This document shows positions 45,980 to 56,064 of a stretch of DNA of 64,000 nt, one piece after another. Source of the DNA: Leclercia adecarboxylata. Lineage in GTDB: Bacteria; Pseudomonadota; Gammaproteobacteria; Enterobacterales; Enterobacteriaceae. The DNA lies in the NCBI GenBank assembly GCA_002360945.1, contig DERO01000008.1, forward strand, positions 62,001 through 126,000. The letters run 5' to 3'. The number at the start of each line of letters is the position of its first letter. Within the stretch, counting starts at the first letter, position 1. Position numbers and translations under genes: made by a program. A model generated the notes under the pieces. The model searched no databases and was not told the DNA's origin. It was given only the letters and a program-made list of their open reading frames with translations.

Positions 45980-47764
45980 TCACCCCACCTCCAGCCCCCC
46001 GAAACTGACAATCCTTGAGCGTCCCAGCTCCTTCGCCCGGTACAGCGCTACGTCCGCGGCGCGCAGCAGGTTGTCGCTCTGGGCGTGCTGCGGATAGCTG
46101 GCGATGCCGATCGACACATCCACCGTGCCAATCTCCGCCAGCTCGTAACGCAGCGCCAGGCTGTGCACGTTGGTATGAATTGCCGAGGCGCAGGCAAAGG
46201 CCGCCGTCTCATCCGCTCCCGGAAGCAGGACCAGAAATTCCTCTCCACCATAGCGGAACGCCATTCCCTTATCGCTTACCGCGCGCTGAACAATCGTCGC
46301 CACGCTTTTAATCACCAGATCGCCCGCATCATGGCCAAACTTGTCGTTAATGGCTTTGAAGTGGTCGATATCGATCATCAGACAGCTGACCGGCTGACCA
46401 GTATGCTGCGCCTGACCCATCTGGGTGCGCAGAGCATCCTCCAGATGATGGCGATTACGCAGATTGGTCAGCGGATCGAACAACGCCTTCTCCAGCAGGG
46501 CGTCGCGCAGGCGCTGGTTGGCCAGCGCCAGGCCGAGAGCTTCGGCCATCAGCTCCAGATAGGCGCGGGAGGGTGCCATCGCCGGGGTGACGTTCTGGAA
46601 CGAGAGCAGACCGATGGTCTCGCCCTGAGCAATCAGGGGGACGCAGAGCGCATGGCTGGCGCAGGCGTCTGGCAGGTGATAGCAGAGGATGTCCGGCTCG
46701 CCGGTCACTGGCGGGTGACTTTGCCCGCGGCGGACCGCCCAGCACTGATCCGGGTGGAAGGGATCGGCCTCGCCCTGCGGGTCGAGCCACCCGGCGGCAC
46801 AGTGCATCTGCCACGGATCCCGTTCGAGAAGCCAGAGCTGTCCGGGGATGCCCGGCGCAATGCCGGGCGCGAACAGCCGCGCCACGTTCAGGACATCTTC
46901 GACCGACTCGCAGCCCTGCAGCCGCTGGGTCATGCGCGCCAGTAACTCGCGGATCGCCCAGTCGGCATCACGCTCCTTTTCCAGCTGCTGTCGCACCAGG
47001 CCGTTTTCGCGGAAGATGCGGATCGCCTGCGCCATATCGCCAATCTCATCGATCTGGCGATAGTCCGGCGCTTCCACCGCATAATCCTGCGAGGCCAGCC
47101 GGTTAACCACGTCGCTCAGGCGCACCACCGGGCGCAGCACCCGGCGTTTGAGGATAAAACCGAGGACAAACAAGAACATCAGCGCGGTCAGACCGACCAT
47201 CACCTCGGAGAGGGTGCGCAGCCCGCGGGATTTCACCGTGGCATCGTCAATTGCCGCATCGGTACGCCGGTCCAGCATCTGACGAAAATGGTCGAGCTGA
47301 TTCTGAACCTGCTCCAGCTCGTTCTCGTAACGCTCGCCATAAATTAGCGCGATGGCCTGAGGTTGCTCCCCACGCCCCACGCTGGCGATGGCGCTCTCTT
47401 GCTCATCCTGCAAGGCATCGGCCACCTGCAAACCTTCATGCAGCAAGGCCAGCTCTTCCTTACTGGCACCCGCGTCTTTCAGCTTAAGCAGGCGATGCTC
47501 GATCCCGACCATTGCCGCCGCTTTCTGGCGATACTCGTCCACCACCGCCGGGTCCTGTTTGACAACGTATAGCCGTGCCAGGTCAGAGAGCGCCCAGGCG
47601 TCGACCTCCACCTCTTCGGTGAGCCGATCGAAGACGTAGCGCTGTTCAACGGCCTGCCGCTCCACGTTTTCGGCGCTGGAGGCCATCAACATGGCCACGC
47701 CGGAAGCAAGGGTCAGACAGACCGTGGCACCGTATGCCCAGTTAGTGATAGTGGCGATACGCAC
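45980..47764 (-). CDS. Membrane diguanylate cyclase: periplasmic sensor-HAMP-GAF-GGDEF
   Basis: The 594-residue product starts at a GTG (47764) with AAGGA 7 nt upstream. Helices lie at about 8-28 and 190-210, with a helical periplasmic sensor between them. A HAMP domain (about 210-265) ends in QIDEIGDMAQAIRIFREN, followed by a GAF-like domain (about 290-420). The C-terminal GGDEF domain has an active RYGGEEF near 500. No RxxD inhibitory site is present five residues before it, so feedback by c-di-GMP is not expected. It follows the AI-2E-family gene by 14 nt. Confidence 0.9.
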   Translation of the reverse strand: MRIATITNWAYGATVCLTLASGVAMLMASSAENVERQAVEQRYVFDRLTEEVEVDAWALSDLARLYVVKQDPAVVDEYRQKAAAMVGIEHRLLKLKDAGASKEELALLHEGLQVADALQDEQESAIASVGRGEQPQAIALIYGERYENELEQVQNQLDHFRQMLDRRTDAAIDDATVKSRGLRTLSEVMVGLTALMFLFVLGFILKRRVLRPVVRLSDVVNRLASQDYAVEAPDYRQIDEIGDMAQAIRIFRENGLVRQQLEKERDADWAIRELLARMTQRLQGCESVEDVLNVARLFAPGIAPGIPGQLWLLERDPWQMHCAAGWLDPQGEADPFHPDQCWAVRRGQSHPPVTGEPDILCYHLPDACASHALCVPLIAQGETIGLLSFQNVTPAMAPSRAYLELMAEALGLALANQRLRDALLEKALFDPLTNLRNRHHLEDALRTQMGQAQHTGQPVSCLMIDIDHFKAINDKFGHDAGDLVIKSVATIVQRAVSDKGMAFRYGGEEFLVLLPGADETAAFACASAIHTNVHSLALRYELAEIGTVDVSIGIASYPQHAQSDNLLRAADVALYRAKELGRSRIVSFGGLEVG

Positions 47765-47778
47765 GGCTTATTCCTTCT

Positions 47779-48888
47779 TCATAAATCAGGTGAATTTTTC
47801 CCTTCTTCGATAATCGCATCATCAATCTCTTCGGCATTACCGGCATGATCTCGACCCGAGAGCAGGTTCCAGCAGGCAATAAACAGGGCGGCAATTAACG
47901 GACCAATCACAAAGCCGTTGATACCGTAAATCTCCATCCCGCCGAGGGTGGTGATGAGGATAAGATAGTCGGGCATTTTGGTGTCTTTACCCACCAGCAG
48001 CGGACGCAGAAGGTTATCCACCAGGCCCACCACCAGCACAAAGAACCCGACGATAAACAGGCCCTGCCACAGTTGATGGGTGGCGAAGAGGAAAATGGCC
48101 GCCGGGACCCAGATGATGGCCGAGCCGACCGCCGGGATCAGCGACAGGAACGCCATCAGCGCACCCCACAAAATGCTGCCGTTGATGCCGACTATCCAGA
48201 AGGCGAGCCCGCCCAGAAAACCCTGCACCAGCGCGACCACGGCCGTGCCTTTAACCGTCGCTCTGGCGACCCCGGCGAACTTGGCAAACAGATGCTGTTT
48301 GGCAAAATCCGACAGCGGCAGGCTGTCGAGGATCTGGCGCATCAGCCAAGGGCCATCTTTCAGCAGGAAAAACAGCAGATAGACCATCACGCCAAAGCTA
48401 ATGGCGAAGCCAAAGGTGCCTTTACCTATCAGGAACGCACTACCGGCAAGGTATTGCCCGCCTCTTAACGCGGCATCAGAGAGCTTTTTCTGGATCTCCG
48501 CAGCGGTATCCAGATCGTGCTCAATCAGCAGCGCGCGCAGCCAGCCGGGCAGATGGGCGAACAGGCTCGCCACCACGGTAGAGAACTGAGTGTCGTTCTG
48601 CTGCAGGCGCGTGTAAACGATATTGAGTTCAAAGGCTAACGAGGAAAAGATCACCATCAGCGGAATAAAGACGATAAGGCAGATAAGCAGCACGCTTACC
48701 AGCGACGCCAGCCCGTTGCGATCCCCCATCCGGATACGCAGCGCGTTTTTAACCGGGTAGAAAATCACCGCCAGGATCGCGGCCCACAGGATCGCCGAGA
48801 AGTAGGGCGACAGCACATCAAAAAACGCCCAGGTAACGAGCAGGAGTATGAGAATGAAAAACCCTTTGGTCAGTCCGTTAAATCGCAT
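47779..48888 (-). CDS. AI-2E family transporter (YdiK-like)
   Basis: The 369-residue product (ATG 48888, AGGA upstream) has about eight membrane helices and the family motifs ILWAAILAVIFYPV, FFLLKDGPWL and LLRPLLVGKDTKMPDYLILI. The family includes the AI-2 exporter TqsA and Na+/H+ or Li+ transporters; the substrate here is open. It precedes the diguanylate cyclase by 14 nt as a likely two-gene operon, a link between small-solute flux and c-di-GMP that is only inferred. Confidence 0.85.
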   Translation of the reverse strand: MRFNGLTKGFFILILLLVTWAFFDVLSPYFSAILWAAILAVIFYPVKNALRIRMGDRNGLASLVSVLLICLIVFIPLMVIFSSLAFELNIVYTRLQQNDTQFSTVVASLFAHLPGWLRALLIEHDLDTAAEIQKKLSDAALRGGQYLAGSAFLIGKGTFGFAISFGVMVYLLFFLLKDGPWLMRQILDSLPLSDFAKQHLFAKFAGVARATVKGTAVVALVQGFLGGLAFWIVGINGSILWGALMAFLSLIPAVGSAIIWVPAAIFLFATHQLWQGLFIVGFFVLVVGLVDNLLRPLLVGKDTKMPDYLILITTLGGMEIYGINGFVIGPLIAALFIACWNLLSGRDHAGNAEEIDDAIIEEGKNSPDL

Positions 48889-48960
48889 TAGCTCATCCTT
48901 TTTTAATGAAACACTACGACTATAGAGTGTTTTGCGTAATTTAACATATTGCGGTTTGCT

Positions 48961-49031
48961 GCCGGGTGGCGGCTGCGCCTTACCCGGCCTACGTGGATTA
49001 GTAGGCCCGCGCAAGCGCAGCGCCGCCGGGC
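48961..49031. repeat. BIME: two inverted REP elements
   Basis: GCCGGGTGGCGGCTGCGCC...CCCGGCCTAC followed by inverted GTAGGCCCGCGCAAGCGCAG...GCCGCCGGGC, located between divergent genes. Confidence 0.82.
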
Positions 49032-49147
49032 AACAGGCTGCGACTCTCTCTAAAGTTTAGTGAGGGAAAACAGATACCACTTTTGCCTGACCGACGGCAT
49101 GACCGGCGCGGTGCATGCTGTAAGTACCGGCTTGCAGGAGGTGTCCT

Positions 49148-49237
49148 ATGGCATGGCGACCCTATCTTTACGTGATTTACACGGTGCGGCCCCGGCTGAG
49201 CGCCCGTCGGGCGCGTCTTCGTCTGGTGCATGGCTAG
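49148..49237 (+). CDS. Candidate small Arg-rich protein (29 residues)
   Basis: An ATG at 49148 follows a strong GGAGG (6 nt spacing) and opens a 29-codon frame rich in Arg and aromatic residues (MAWRPYLYVIYTVRPRLSAR...). It ends at TAG 49235-49237. I recognise no family. The frame overlaps a GC-rich hairpin at 49199-49213, so the region could instead be a structured RNA. It is listed because of the strong ribosome site; evidence for expression is lacking. Confidence 0.3.
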   Translation: MAWRPYLYVIYTVRPRLSARRARLRLVHG

Positions 49238-49275
49238 TAATTTGTTAACAATCGCGGTATAAAAACACCTTCTTT

Positions 49276-49307
49276 GGATGTTTAGATGTCCATACGTATA
49301 GAAGGTG
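49276..49307 (+). promoter_or_regulatory. Tandem MetJ boxes upstream of mmuP
   Basis: Consecutive 8-mers GGATGTTT, AGATGTCC, ATACGTAT and AGAAGGTG resemble the met box AGACGTCT (about 5, 6, 6 and 4 of 8). They end just before the mmuP ATG. Repression by MetJ-SAM would couple S-methylmethionine use to methionine need, as known for E. coli mmuPM. Confidence 0.7.
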
Positions 49308-49309
49308 AT

Positions 49310-50707
49310 ATGCAAACACAACAAAACGGGCAGCTACAGCGCACCATGAAGACCCGCCATCTGATCATGCTCTCCCTCGGCGGCGTGATTGGCACCGGGC
49401 TGTTTTTTAATACGGGATACATTATTTCCACCACCGGGGCGGCGGGGACGCTGCTGGCCTATCTGATCGGCGCGCTGGTGGTGTGGCTGGTGATGCAGTG
49501 CCTCGGCGAACTCTCGGTGGCGATGCCGGAGACCGGTGCCTTTCACGTCTATGCCGCGCGCTATCTCGGCCCGGCGACGGGTTACACCGTGGCGTGGCTC
49601 TACTGGCTGACCTGGACGGTAGCCCTCGGATCGAGCTTTACCGCCGCCGGATTCTGCATGCAGTACTGGTTCCCGCAGGTGCCGGTCTGGGTGTGGTGCG
49701 TGGTCTTCTGCGCGGTCATTTTTGCTCTCAACGTCATCTCGACCCGCTTCTTTGCCGAAGGGGAGTTCTGGTTCTCGCTGGTGAAGGTCATCACCATCAT
49801 CGCCTTTATTATCCTCGGCGGGGCGGCGATCTTCGGCTTTATCCCGATGCAGGACGGATCGCCTGCGCCGGGGCTGAGCAACATCACCGCCGAAGGCTGG
49901 TTCCCGCACGGCGGGCTGCCGATCCTGATGACCATGGTGGCGGTCAACTTTGCCTTCTCGGGCACCGAACTGATTGGCATTGCGGCGGGTGAAACCGAGA
50001 ACCCGCACAAGGTGATCCCTGTTGCCATCCGCACCACCATTGCTCGCCTGATCATCTTCTTTATCGGCACCGTCTTCGTGCTGGCGGCGCTGATCCCGAT
50101 GCAGCAGGCCGGGGTGGAAAAAAGCCCGTTCGTGCTGGTGTTCGAGAAGGTCGGCATTCCGTATGCCGCGGATATCGTGAACTTTGTGATCCTGACGGCG
50201 ATCCTCTCGGCGGCCAACTCCGGACTGTACGCCTCCGGGCGCATGCTGTGGTCGCTGTCGAACGAAAAAACCCTGCCGCGCTGCTTTGCCCGGGTGAACA
50301 AAAATGGCGTGCCGCTGACGGCGCTGTCAGTGTCGATGCTCGGCGGTGTGCTGGCGCTCTTCTCCAGCGTCATTGCTCCGGACACGGTGTTTGTCGCGCT
50401 GTCGGCCATTTCGGGTTTTGCCGTGGTGGCGGTGTGGATCAGCATCTGCGCCTCGCACTTTGTCTTCCGCCGCCGTCATCTGCAGGCGGGTAAACCGCTC
50501 AGCGATCTGCACTACCGCGCCCCCTGGTATCCGCTGGTGCCGGTGCTGGGCTTTGTCCTGTGCCTGGTGGCCTGCGTCGGCCTGGCTTTTGATCCGAGCC
50601 AGCGCATTGCCCTTTACTGTGGGCTGCCGTTTGTGGCGCTGTGCTATGGCGTGTACTACCTTACCCAAAATCTGAAAACGCAGGAGCCTGAACATGTCGC
50701 AGAATAA
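49310..50707 (+). CDS. mmuP: S-methylmethionine permease MmuP
   Basis: The 465-residue APC-superfamily transporter has 12 helices and is close to E. coli MmuP throughout: [37 protein letters not shown] and the C-terminus EPEHVAE. The ATG at 49310 gives the E. coli-like N-terminus [12 protein letters not shown]; an upstream in-frame ATG at 49286 falls in the MetJ boxes. It overlaps mmuM by 14 nt. Confidence 0.95.
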   Translation: MQTQQNGQLQRTMKTRHLIMLSLGGVIGTGLFFNTGYIISTTGAAGTLLAYLIGALVVWLVMQCLGELSVAMPETGAFHVYAARYLGPATGYTVAWLYWLTWTVALGSSFTAAGFCMQYWFPQVPVWVWCVVFCAVIFALNVISTRFFAEGEFWFSLVKVITIIAFIILGGAAIFGFIPMQDGSPAPGLSNITAEGWFPHGGLPILMTMVAVNFAFSGTELIGIAAGETENPHKVIPVAIRTTIARLIIFFIGTVFVLAALIPMQQAGVEKSPFVLVFEKVGIPYAADIVNFVILTAILSAANSGLYASGRMLWSLSNEKTLPRCFARVNKNGVPLTALSVSMLGGVLALFSSVIAPDTVFVALSAISGFAVVAVWISICASHFVFRRRHLQAGKPLSDLHYRAPWYPLVPVLGFVLCLVACVGLAFDPSQRIALYCGLPFVALCYGVYYLTQNLKTQEPEHVAE

Positions 50708-51626
50708 TCCGCTTACCGCCCTCCTTGAGACCCAGCCGTTTGTGGTGCTGGACGGGGCGATGGCAACGGAACTGGAAGCGCGCGGCTGTAACCTGGCCGA
50801 CAGCCTGTGGTCGGCCAAAGTGTTAATGGAAAACCCGGACTTAATCCGCGACGTGCACCTCGACTACTTCCGCGCCGGGGCGCAGGTGGCGATCACCGCC
50901 AGCTATCAGGCCACGCCGGACGGGTTTGCCGCCCGTGGGCTGGACGAGGCGCAGTCCCGGGCGCTGATCGGTAAAAGCGTGGAACTGGCGCGCAAGGCGC
51001 GGGAAGCGTATCTGGCGGAAAACGCCCAGGCCGGTACGCTGCTGGTCGCCGGGTCGGTCGGGCCCTATGGCGCGTATCTGGCCGACGGGTCGGAATACCG
51101 CGGCGACTACGTGCGTAGCGCGGAGGTGTTTCAGGCGTTTCACCGCCCGCGGGTGGAAGCCCTGCTGGATGCCGGGGCGGACCTGCTGGCCTGCGAAACC
51201 CTGCCATCGTTTGCTGAAATTAAAGCCCTGGCGGATCTGCTGGTGGCATACCCGCGTGCCCGGGCGTGGTTCTCGTTCACCCTGCGTGACAGCGAGCACC
51301 TGAGCGACGGCACCCCCCTGCGGGAAGTGGTGTCGGTATTGGCGAACTATCCGCAGGTTATTGCGCTGGGTATCAACTGTATCGCGCTGGAGAACACCAC
51401 CGCCGCGCTGCAACATCTGCAAAGCCTGACCGCGCTGCCGCTGGTGGTCTACCCGAACTCGGGCGAGCATTACGATGCGGTGAGCAAAACCTGGCATCAC
51501 CACGGTGAGGCGTGCGAAACGCTGGCGGGATATCTCCCGCAGTGGTTAGCGGCAGGCGCAAAGCTGATTGGCGGGTGCTGTCGGACAACGCCGAAGGATA
51601 TTGCTGAGTTGAACGCGCAGCGCTGA
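50694..51626 (+). CDS. mmuM: Homocysteine S-methyltransferase MmuM
   Basis: MmuM transfers a methyl group from S-methylmethionine (or SAM) to homocysteine, giving methionine. The 310-residue TIM barrel has the zinc cysteines in GINCIALEN and GGCCRTTP. The start [11 protein letters not shown] equals E. coli. It is translated from within the mmuP 3' end, so the uptake and use of S-methylmethionine are coupled. Confidence 0.96.
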   Translation: MSQNNPLTALLETQPFVVLDGAMATELEARGCNLADSLWSAKVLMENPDLIRDVHLDYFRAGAQVAITASYQATPDGFAARGLDEAQSRALIGKSVELARKAREAYLAENAQAGTLLVAGSVGPYGAYLADGSEYRGDYVRSAEVFQAFHRPRVEALLDAGADLLACETLPSFAEIKALADLLVAYPRARAWFSFTLRDSEHLSDGTPLREVVSVLANYPQVIALGINCIALENTTAALQHLQSLTALPLVVYPNSGEHYDAVSKTWHHHGEACETLAGYLPQWLAAGAKLIGGCCRTTPKDIAELNAQR

Positions 51627-51632
51627 TTTTTT

Positions 51633-51708
51633 GCCGGGGGGCGGCTGCGCCTTACCCGGCCTACATTTTGGGGTTTTGTAGGCCCGAGCAAGCGCAGCGC
51701 CGCCGGGC
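51633..51708. repeat. BIME: two inverted REP elements
   Basis: GCCGGGGGGCGGCTGCGCC...CCCGGCCTAC (51633-51664) and inverted GTAGGCCCGAGCAAGCGC...CGCCGGGC (51678-51708), after mmuM. Confidence 0.82.
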
Positions 51709-51742
51709 GTTACCGCTGCCGAGGGTGATGTGCGGTCTGGTG

Positions 51743-51777
51743 CCCTCACCCCGGCCCTCTCCCACAAGGAGAGGGAG
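51743..51777. repeat. Second copy of the dispersed intergenic repeat
   Basis: The reverse complement reads CTCCCTCTCC...GGAGAGGGCCGGGGTGAGGG, matching 4414-4448 apart from a few bases. It forms a stable hairpin downstream of convergent mmuM and afuC. Confidence 0.75.
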
Positions 51778-51819
51778 AAAACACTAAAAACGACAATAGA
51801 GTTGCCGTTTTGCTTTTAC

Positions 51820-52866
<1,047 letters not shown>

Positions 52867-52870
52867 AGTG

Positions 52871-54949
52871 TTACGCCTGGTTTTTGGCTTTGGAGCGGGA
52901 GATACGAGCCTCGCCGATCAGCCAGTCAAAGAGGAAAATGATCGCCAGCATGACCACAATCAGGATTGAGCCGTAGGCAATCGCCACGCCGTATTCGCCG
53001 TCTTCCACGCGGTTCAGAATGTAGGCCGTGGCCACGCGAGTATCCGGCGTGACGAGGAACACAATGGCGCTGACGGTGGTAATGGCCCGCACAAAGCTGT
53101 AGATCAGCGCCGACAGAATCGCCGGGCGCAGCAGCGGCAGCAGGATATGGGTGATCGTCCGCAGCGACCCGGCGCGCAGGCTCAGCGAGGCTTCATCCAG
53201 CGACTTATCGATCTGGCCGAGACCGGCGATCCCGGCGCGGATGCCCACCGGCACGTTACGCATCACCATCGAGATAATGACGATGGCGGCGGTGCCGGTC
53301 AGGTACACCGGGGCGCTGTTAAAGGCCAGGATGTACGACACGCCCGCCACGGTGCCCGGTACGGCAAAGCACAGCATGGTGGTGAACTCGATGGTCTTTT
53401 TGCCCTTGAACTGCTGGCGCACCACGATCCAGGCGATCAGCAACCCGAAGGCGGCGGTGATCGGCGCGGCGATCCCGGCGTACAGCAGGGTATCGAGCAG
53501 CGAAGGCCACGCGCCGTCGCTCATCCCCTGTCCGAACAGCTTGATAAAGTTATCCAGCGTCAGGGTGTAATCCACCCCCCAGTTGACGGTAAAGCTGCCG
53601 TAGAAAATGCTGCCGTAGAGCAGGGCGTTGAAGGCGATCCACACCGCCAGAATCGCGATCACGCTCCACACCAGGGTCACCGGCAGGGGCTGAACGTCGC
53701 CGCGATAGGACTTGCCGGACACCGTTACGTAAGAACGTTTGCCGATCCACATGTACTGGATGCAGAACACCAGCAGCGAGAACAGCAGCAGGAACGCGCC
53801 CAGGGTACTGGCCGCCTGGTAATCGAGCTGCGAGCCGGTGATGTAGAAGTAGATCTGCGTAGCGAGTACGTCGAAGTTGCCGCCCAGCACCAGCGGGTTA
53901 CTGAAGTCCGCCAGCGACTGGACGATGACGATCAAAAAGGCATTCGCCAGCGCCGGTTTCAGCAGCGGGACAAAGACGCCGTTAAAGGTCTGCCAGCGGC
54001 TGGCGCGCAGGGTGTAGGACGCCTCCTCCAGCGACGGGTGAATGGTCTTGATCGCCCCGTCGAGGATCATAAAGGCCATCGGGGTGAAGGCCAGCACCTG
54101 CGCCAGCCAGATGCCGGTGAAGCCGTACAGCCAGTTGGTGTTGGTCAGCCCAAACCAGTCGACCATCAGCTCGGTGACGTAGCCGGAGCGGCCCATCATC
54201 AGCGTCACGCCCAGCCCCACCACGAACGGCGGGGTGACGATCGGCAGGATCGAGAAGATGCGGCCAATGATGGCGCTGCGTTTGGCGATACGGGTGGTGT
54301 AGATCGCCAGCACCAGGCCGAAGAAGGTGCACCCGATGCCCACCGCAATGGAGAGCAGGATCGAGTTGATGATCACCTGAATGATGTGCGACTGAGACAG
54401 CACGTTCATAAACGCCAGCGGGGCGAACTCGCCCGCGTCGTTGGTGAACATCGGAATAAAGATGGCGATGCTCGGCCAGACGATAAAAATGCCGATCAGC
54501 GCGACGATGGCGATCAGCGAGCCAATCACGAAGCGGTCGCCGCCCAGCCACTCGAGGCGGGTCAGGGCGAGGGTCATGATCGCCCCCAGCGCCACAAACA
54601 GCAGGATGGTGGCGTAGCCTAAACCGCGGCCTTCCATCGTGGCGCTAATGACGATAAACGCCATACACAGCAGCGCCCAGCCGGCGTCGAGGTAGTGGCG
54701 GCTGCGCTGCTCGCGCTTCGCCTCGCTGAACGGGCGCACCAGCAGCAGGGTGGGGAGCAGATACCACAGCCAGCTGATGTTGAAGTGCGACCAGCTGTAG
54801 GCCGCGAGGATCTCGTCGCCGGTGGATTCCAGCAGGCCATAATCCAGGCTCCAGCTCGGCAGCAGGGCAAAGGCCAGCCAGCCGACGAAAACCCAAAGGA
54901 AGACCGCATCCCGTTTTTTCACGGGATGAAGAGCGAGTGTCTGTGACAT
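52871..54949 (-). CDS. afuB: AfuB, fused ABC permease of sugar-phosphate uptake
   Basis: The 692-residue permease is a tandem fusion of two BPD-type halves, each with its EAA loop ([16 protein letters not shown] and [16 protein letters not shown]) for contact with AfuC. At least twelve hydrophobic segments are visible, including extra N-terminal helices. E. coli K-12 keeps only a truncated afuB in CP4-6, whereas here it is full length. It is 70 nt after afuA, with a REP in the gap. Confidence 0.92.
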   Translation of the reverse strand: MSQTLALHPVKKRDAVFLWVFVGWLAFALLPSWSLDYGLLESTGDEILAAYSWSHFNISWLWYLLPTLLLVRPFSEAKREQRSRHYLDAGWALLCMAFIVISATMEGRGLGYATILLFVALGAIMTLALTRLEWLGGDRFVIGSLIAIVALIGIFIVWPSIAIFIPMFTNDAGEFAPLAFMNVLSQSHIIQVIINSILLSIAVGIGCTFFGLVLAIYTTRIAKRSAIIGRIFSILPIVTPPFVVGLGVTLMMGRSGYVTELMVDWFGLTNTNWLYGFTGIWLAQVLAFTPMAFMILDGAIKTIHPSLEEASYTLRASRWQTFNGVFVPLLKPALANAFLIVIVQSLADFSNPLVLGGNFDVLATQIYFYITGSQLDYQAASTLGAFLLLFSLLVFCIQYMWIGKRSYVTVSGKSYRGDVQPLPVTLVWSVIAILAVWIAFNALLYGSIFYGSFTVNWGVDYTLTLDNFIKLFGQGMSDGAWPSLLDTLLYAGIAAPITAAFGLLIAWIVVRQQFKGKKTIEFTTMLCFAVPGTVAGVSYILAFNSAPVYLTGTAAIVIISMVMRNVPVGIRAGIAGLGQIDKSLDEASLSLRAGSLRTITHILLPLLRPAILSALIYSFVRAITTVSAIVFLVTPDTRVATAYILNRVEDGEYGVAIAYGSILIVVMLAIIFLFDWLIGEARISRSKAKNQA

Positions 54950-54964
54950 AGGTATTCCGGTGTT

Positions 54965-55000
54965 GTAGGCCGGGTAAGGCGTTTACGCCGCCACCCGGCA
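54965..55000. repeat. REP element between afuA and afuB
   Basis: GTAGGCCGGGTAAGG...CCACCCGGCA palindrome inside the operon. Such a site can stabilise the upstream afuA message and raise binding-protein level over the permease. Confidence 0.78.
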
Positions 55001-55019
55001 AATGTTCGCAGGAGCGGGC

Positions 55020-56051
55020 TTATTTACCCATCTTCACGTCGCTGACCCACTTGTTGATCAGCGCTTTGCGCACGTCCGTTGAGCCGTACTTATCCATGTC
55101 GTAGCTGATCAGCTTCAGGTCATCCAGCTTCAGCGAGTTCGGGGAGGTCTCTGCGGTGGTGTTGGTCAGGATCTGATAGGACTTGCCCTGTTTCCACGCC
55201 AGCTCCTGGGCCTCTTTCGACAGCACCCAGTCCACGAACAGCTTCGCGTTCTCTTCGTTACGCGCGCCCTTCAGGATACTGACGCCGCCAATCTCATACC
55301 CGGTGCCTTCGCACGGGGAGATCAGCTCCAGCGGAGCCCCTTGCTCTTTCTCCAGCGAGTAGTCGTGCAGGAAGCCGATGCCGATGGCCGTTTCACCGCG
55401 CGCAGCGTTACGCGCCGGGGCAATACCGGATTTGGTGTACTGGGAGACGTTGCCGTTCAGCTGCTTTAGGTAGTCGAAGGCCTGATCTTCCCCCCACAGC
55501 TGAACGAAGGTCGCCAGCGCGGTATAGGCAGTGCCGGAGCTTTGCGGATCGGCAATCTGGATCTCGCCTTTGTATTCCGGTTTGGTCAGATCTTTCCAGC
55601 ACTGCGGCACCGGCAGGTTCTTCTCTTTCAGGCGCTGAGTGTTAACGCCAAAGCCCAGAATGCCGACGTAGACTGCGGAAGAGAGGTTGCCTTTCACCTT
55701 CGCCGGATCGCGGAATTTCTCCATGATCTGCTCGAGGTTGGCGGATTTGTACGGCTGCAGCAGCCCCATCTCACCGGCCTGCGACTGCGGATCCAGGGTG
55801 CCGCCGTACCAGACGTCGGCCTGCGGGTTTTTCTTCTCGGCATCGACTTTTGCCAGGGTGCTGCCGGAGCCGTTGCGGATAAACGAGGTTTTGACGTCGT
55901 ACTTATCGCCAAACGCTTTGGTTTCGGCTTCGCACATTTCGTTGGTGGCGCTGCAGTAAACCACCAGACGGCCTTTGGCCTGTGCGGCACCGGTTAAGGT
56001 GGCCAGCGCGATCCCGGAAGCAATGAGGGTAGAGAGAAGCGTTGTTTTCAT
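55020..56051 (-). CDS. afuA: AfuA, periplasmic sugar-phosphate-binding protein
   Basis: The 343-residue protein has a signal peptide (cleavage after AQA, residue 25) and the type II periplasmic binding fold of the FbpA family (GRLVVYCSATNEMCEAE ... VWYGGTLDPQSQA). Two cysteines near residue 32-40 and the serine/arginine-rich pocket region fit AfuA, which binds glucose-6-, fructose-6- and related phosphates. The iron-binding tyrosine pair of true FbpA is not evident. It starts 13 nt after the uhpC-like gene. Confidence 0.9.
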   Translation of the reverse strand: MKTTLLSTLIASGIALATLTGAAQAKGRLVVYCSATNEMCEAETKAFGDKYDVKTSFIRNGSGSTLAKVDAEKKNPQADVWYGGTLDPQSQAGEMGLLQPYKSANLEQIMEKFRDPAKVKGNLSSAVYVGILGFGVNTQRLKEKNLPVPQCWKDLTKPEYKGEIQIADPQSSGTAYTALATFVQLWGEDQAFDYLKQLNGNVSQYTKSGIAPARNAARGETAIGIGFLHDYSLEKEQGAPLELISPCEGTGYEIGGVSILKGARNEENAKLFVDWVLSKEAQELAWKQGKSYQILTNTTAETSPNSLKLDDLKLISYDMDKYGSTDVRKALINKWVSDVKMGK

Positions 56052-56064
56052 TATTCAGCCCTTG

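Larger units (their letters stand above)
48889..49309. other. Intergenic region before mmuP
   Basis: These 421 bases contain a BIME (48961-49031), a candidate small ORF (49148-49237), a GCGCCC/GGGCGC hairpin (49199-49213), a TATAAA (49258-49263) and MetJ boxes. Confidence 0.6.

Noticed and set aside
53147..54622. A 491-codon plus-strand frame opposite afuB
   Set aside because: The translation is dominated by Arg, Gln, His and Asp repeats typical of antisense to membrane-protein codons.
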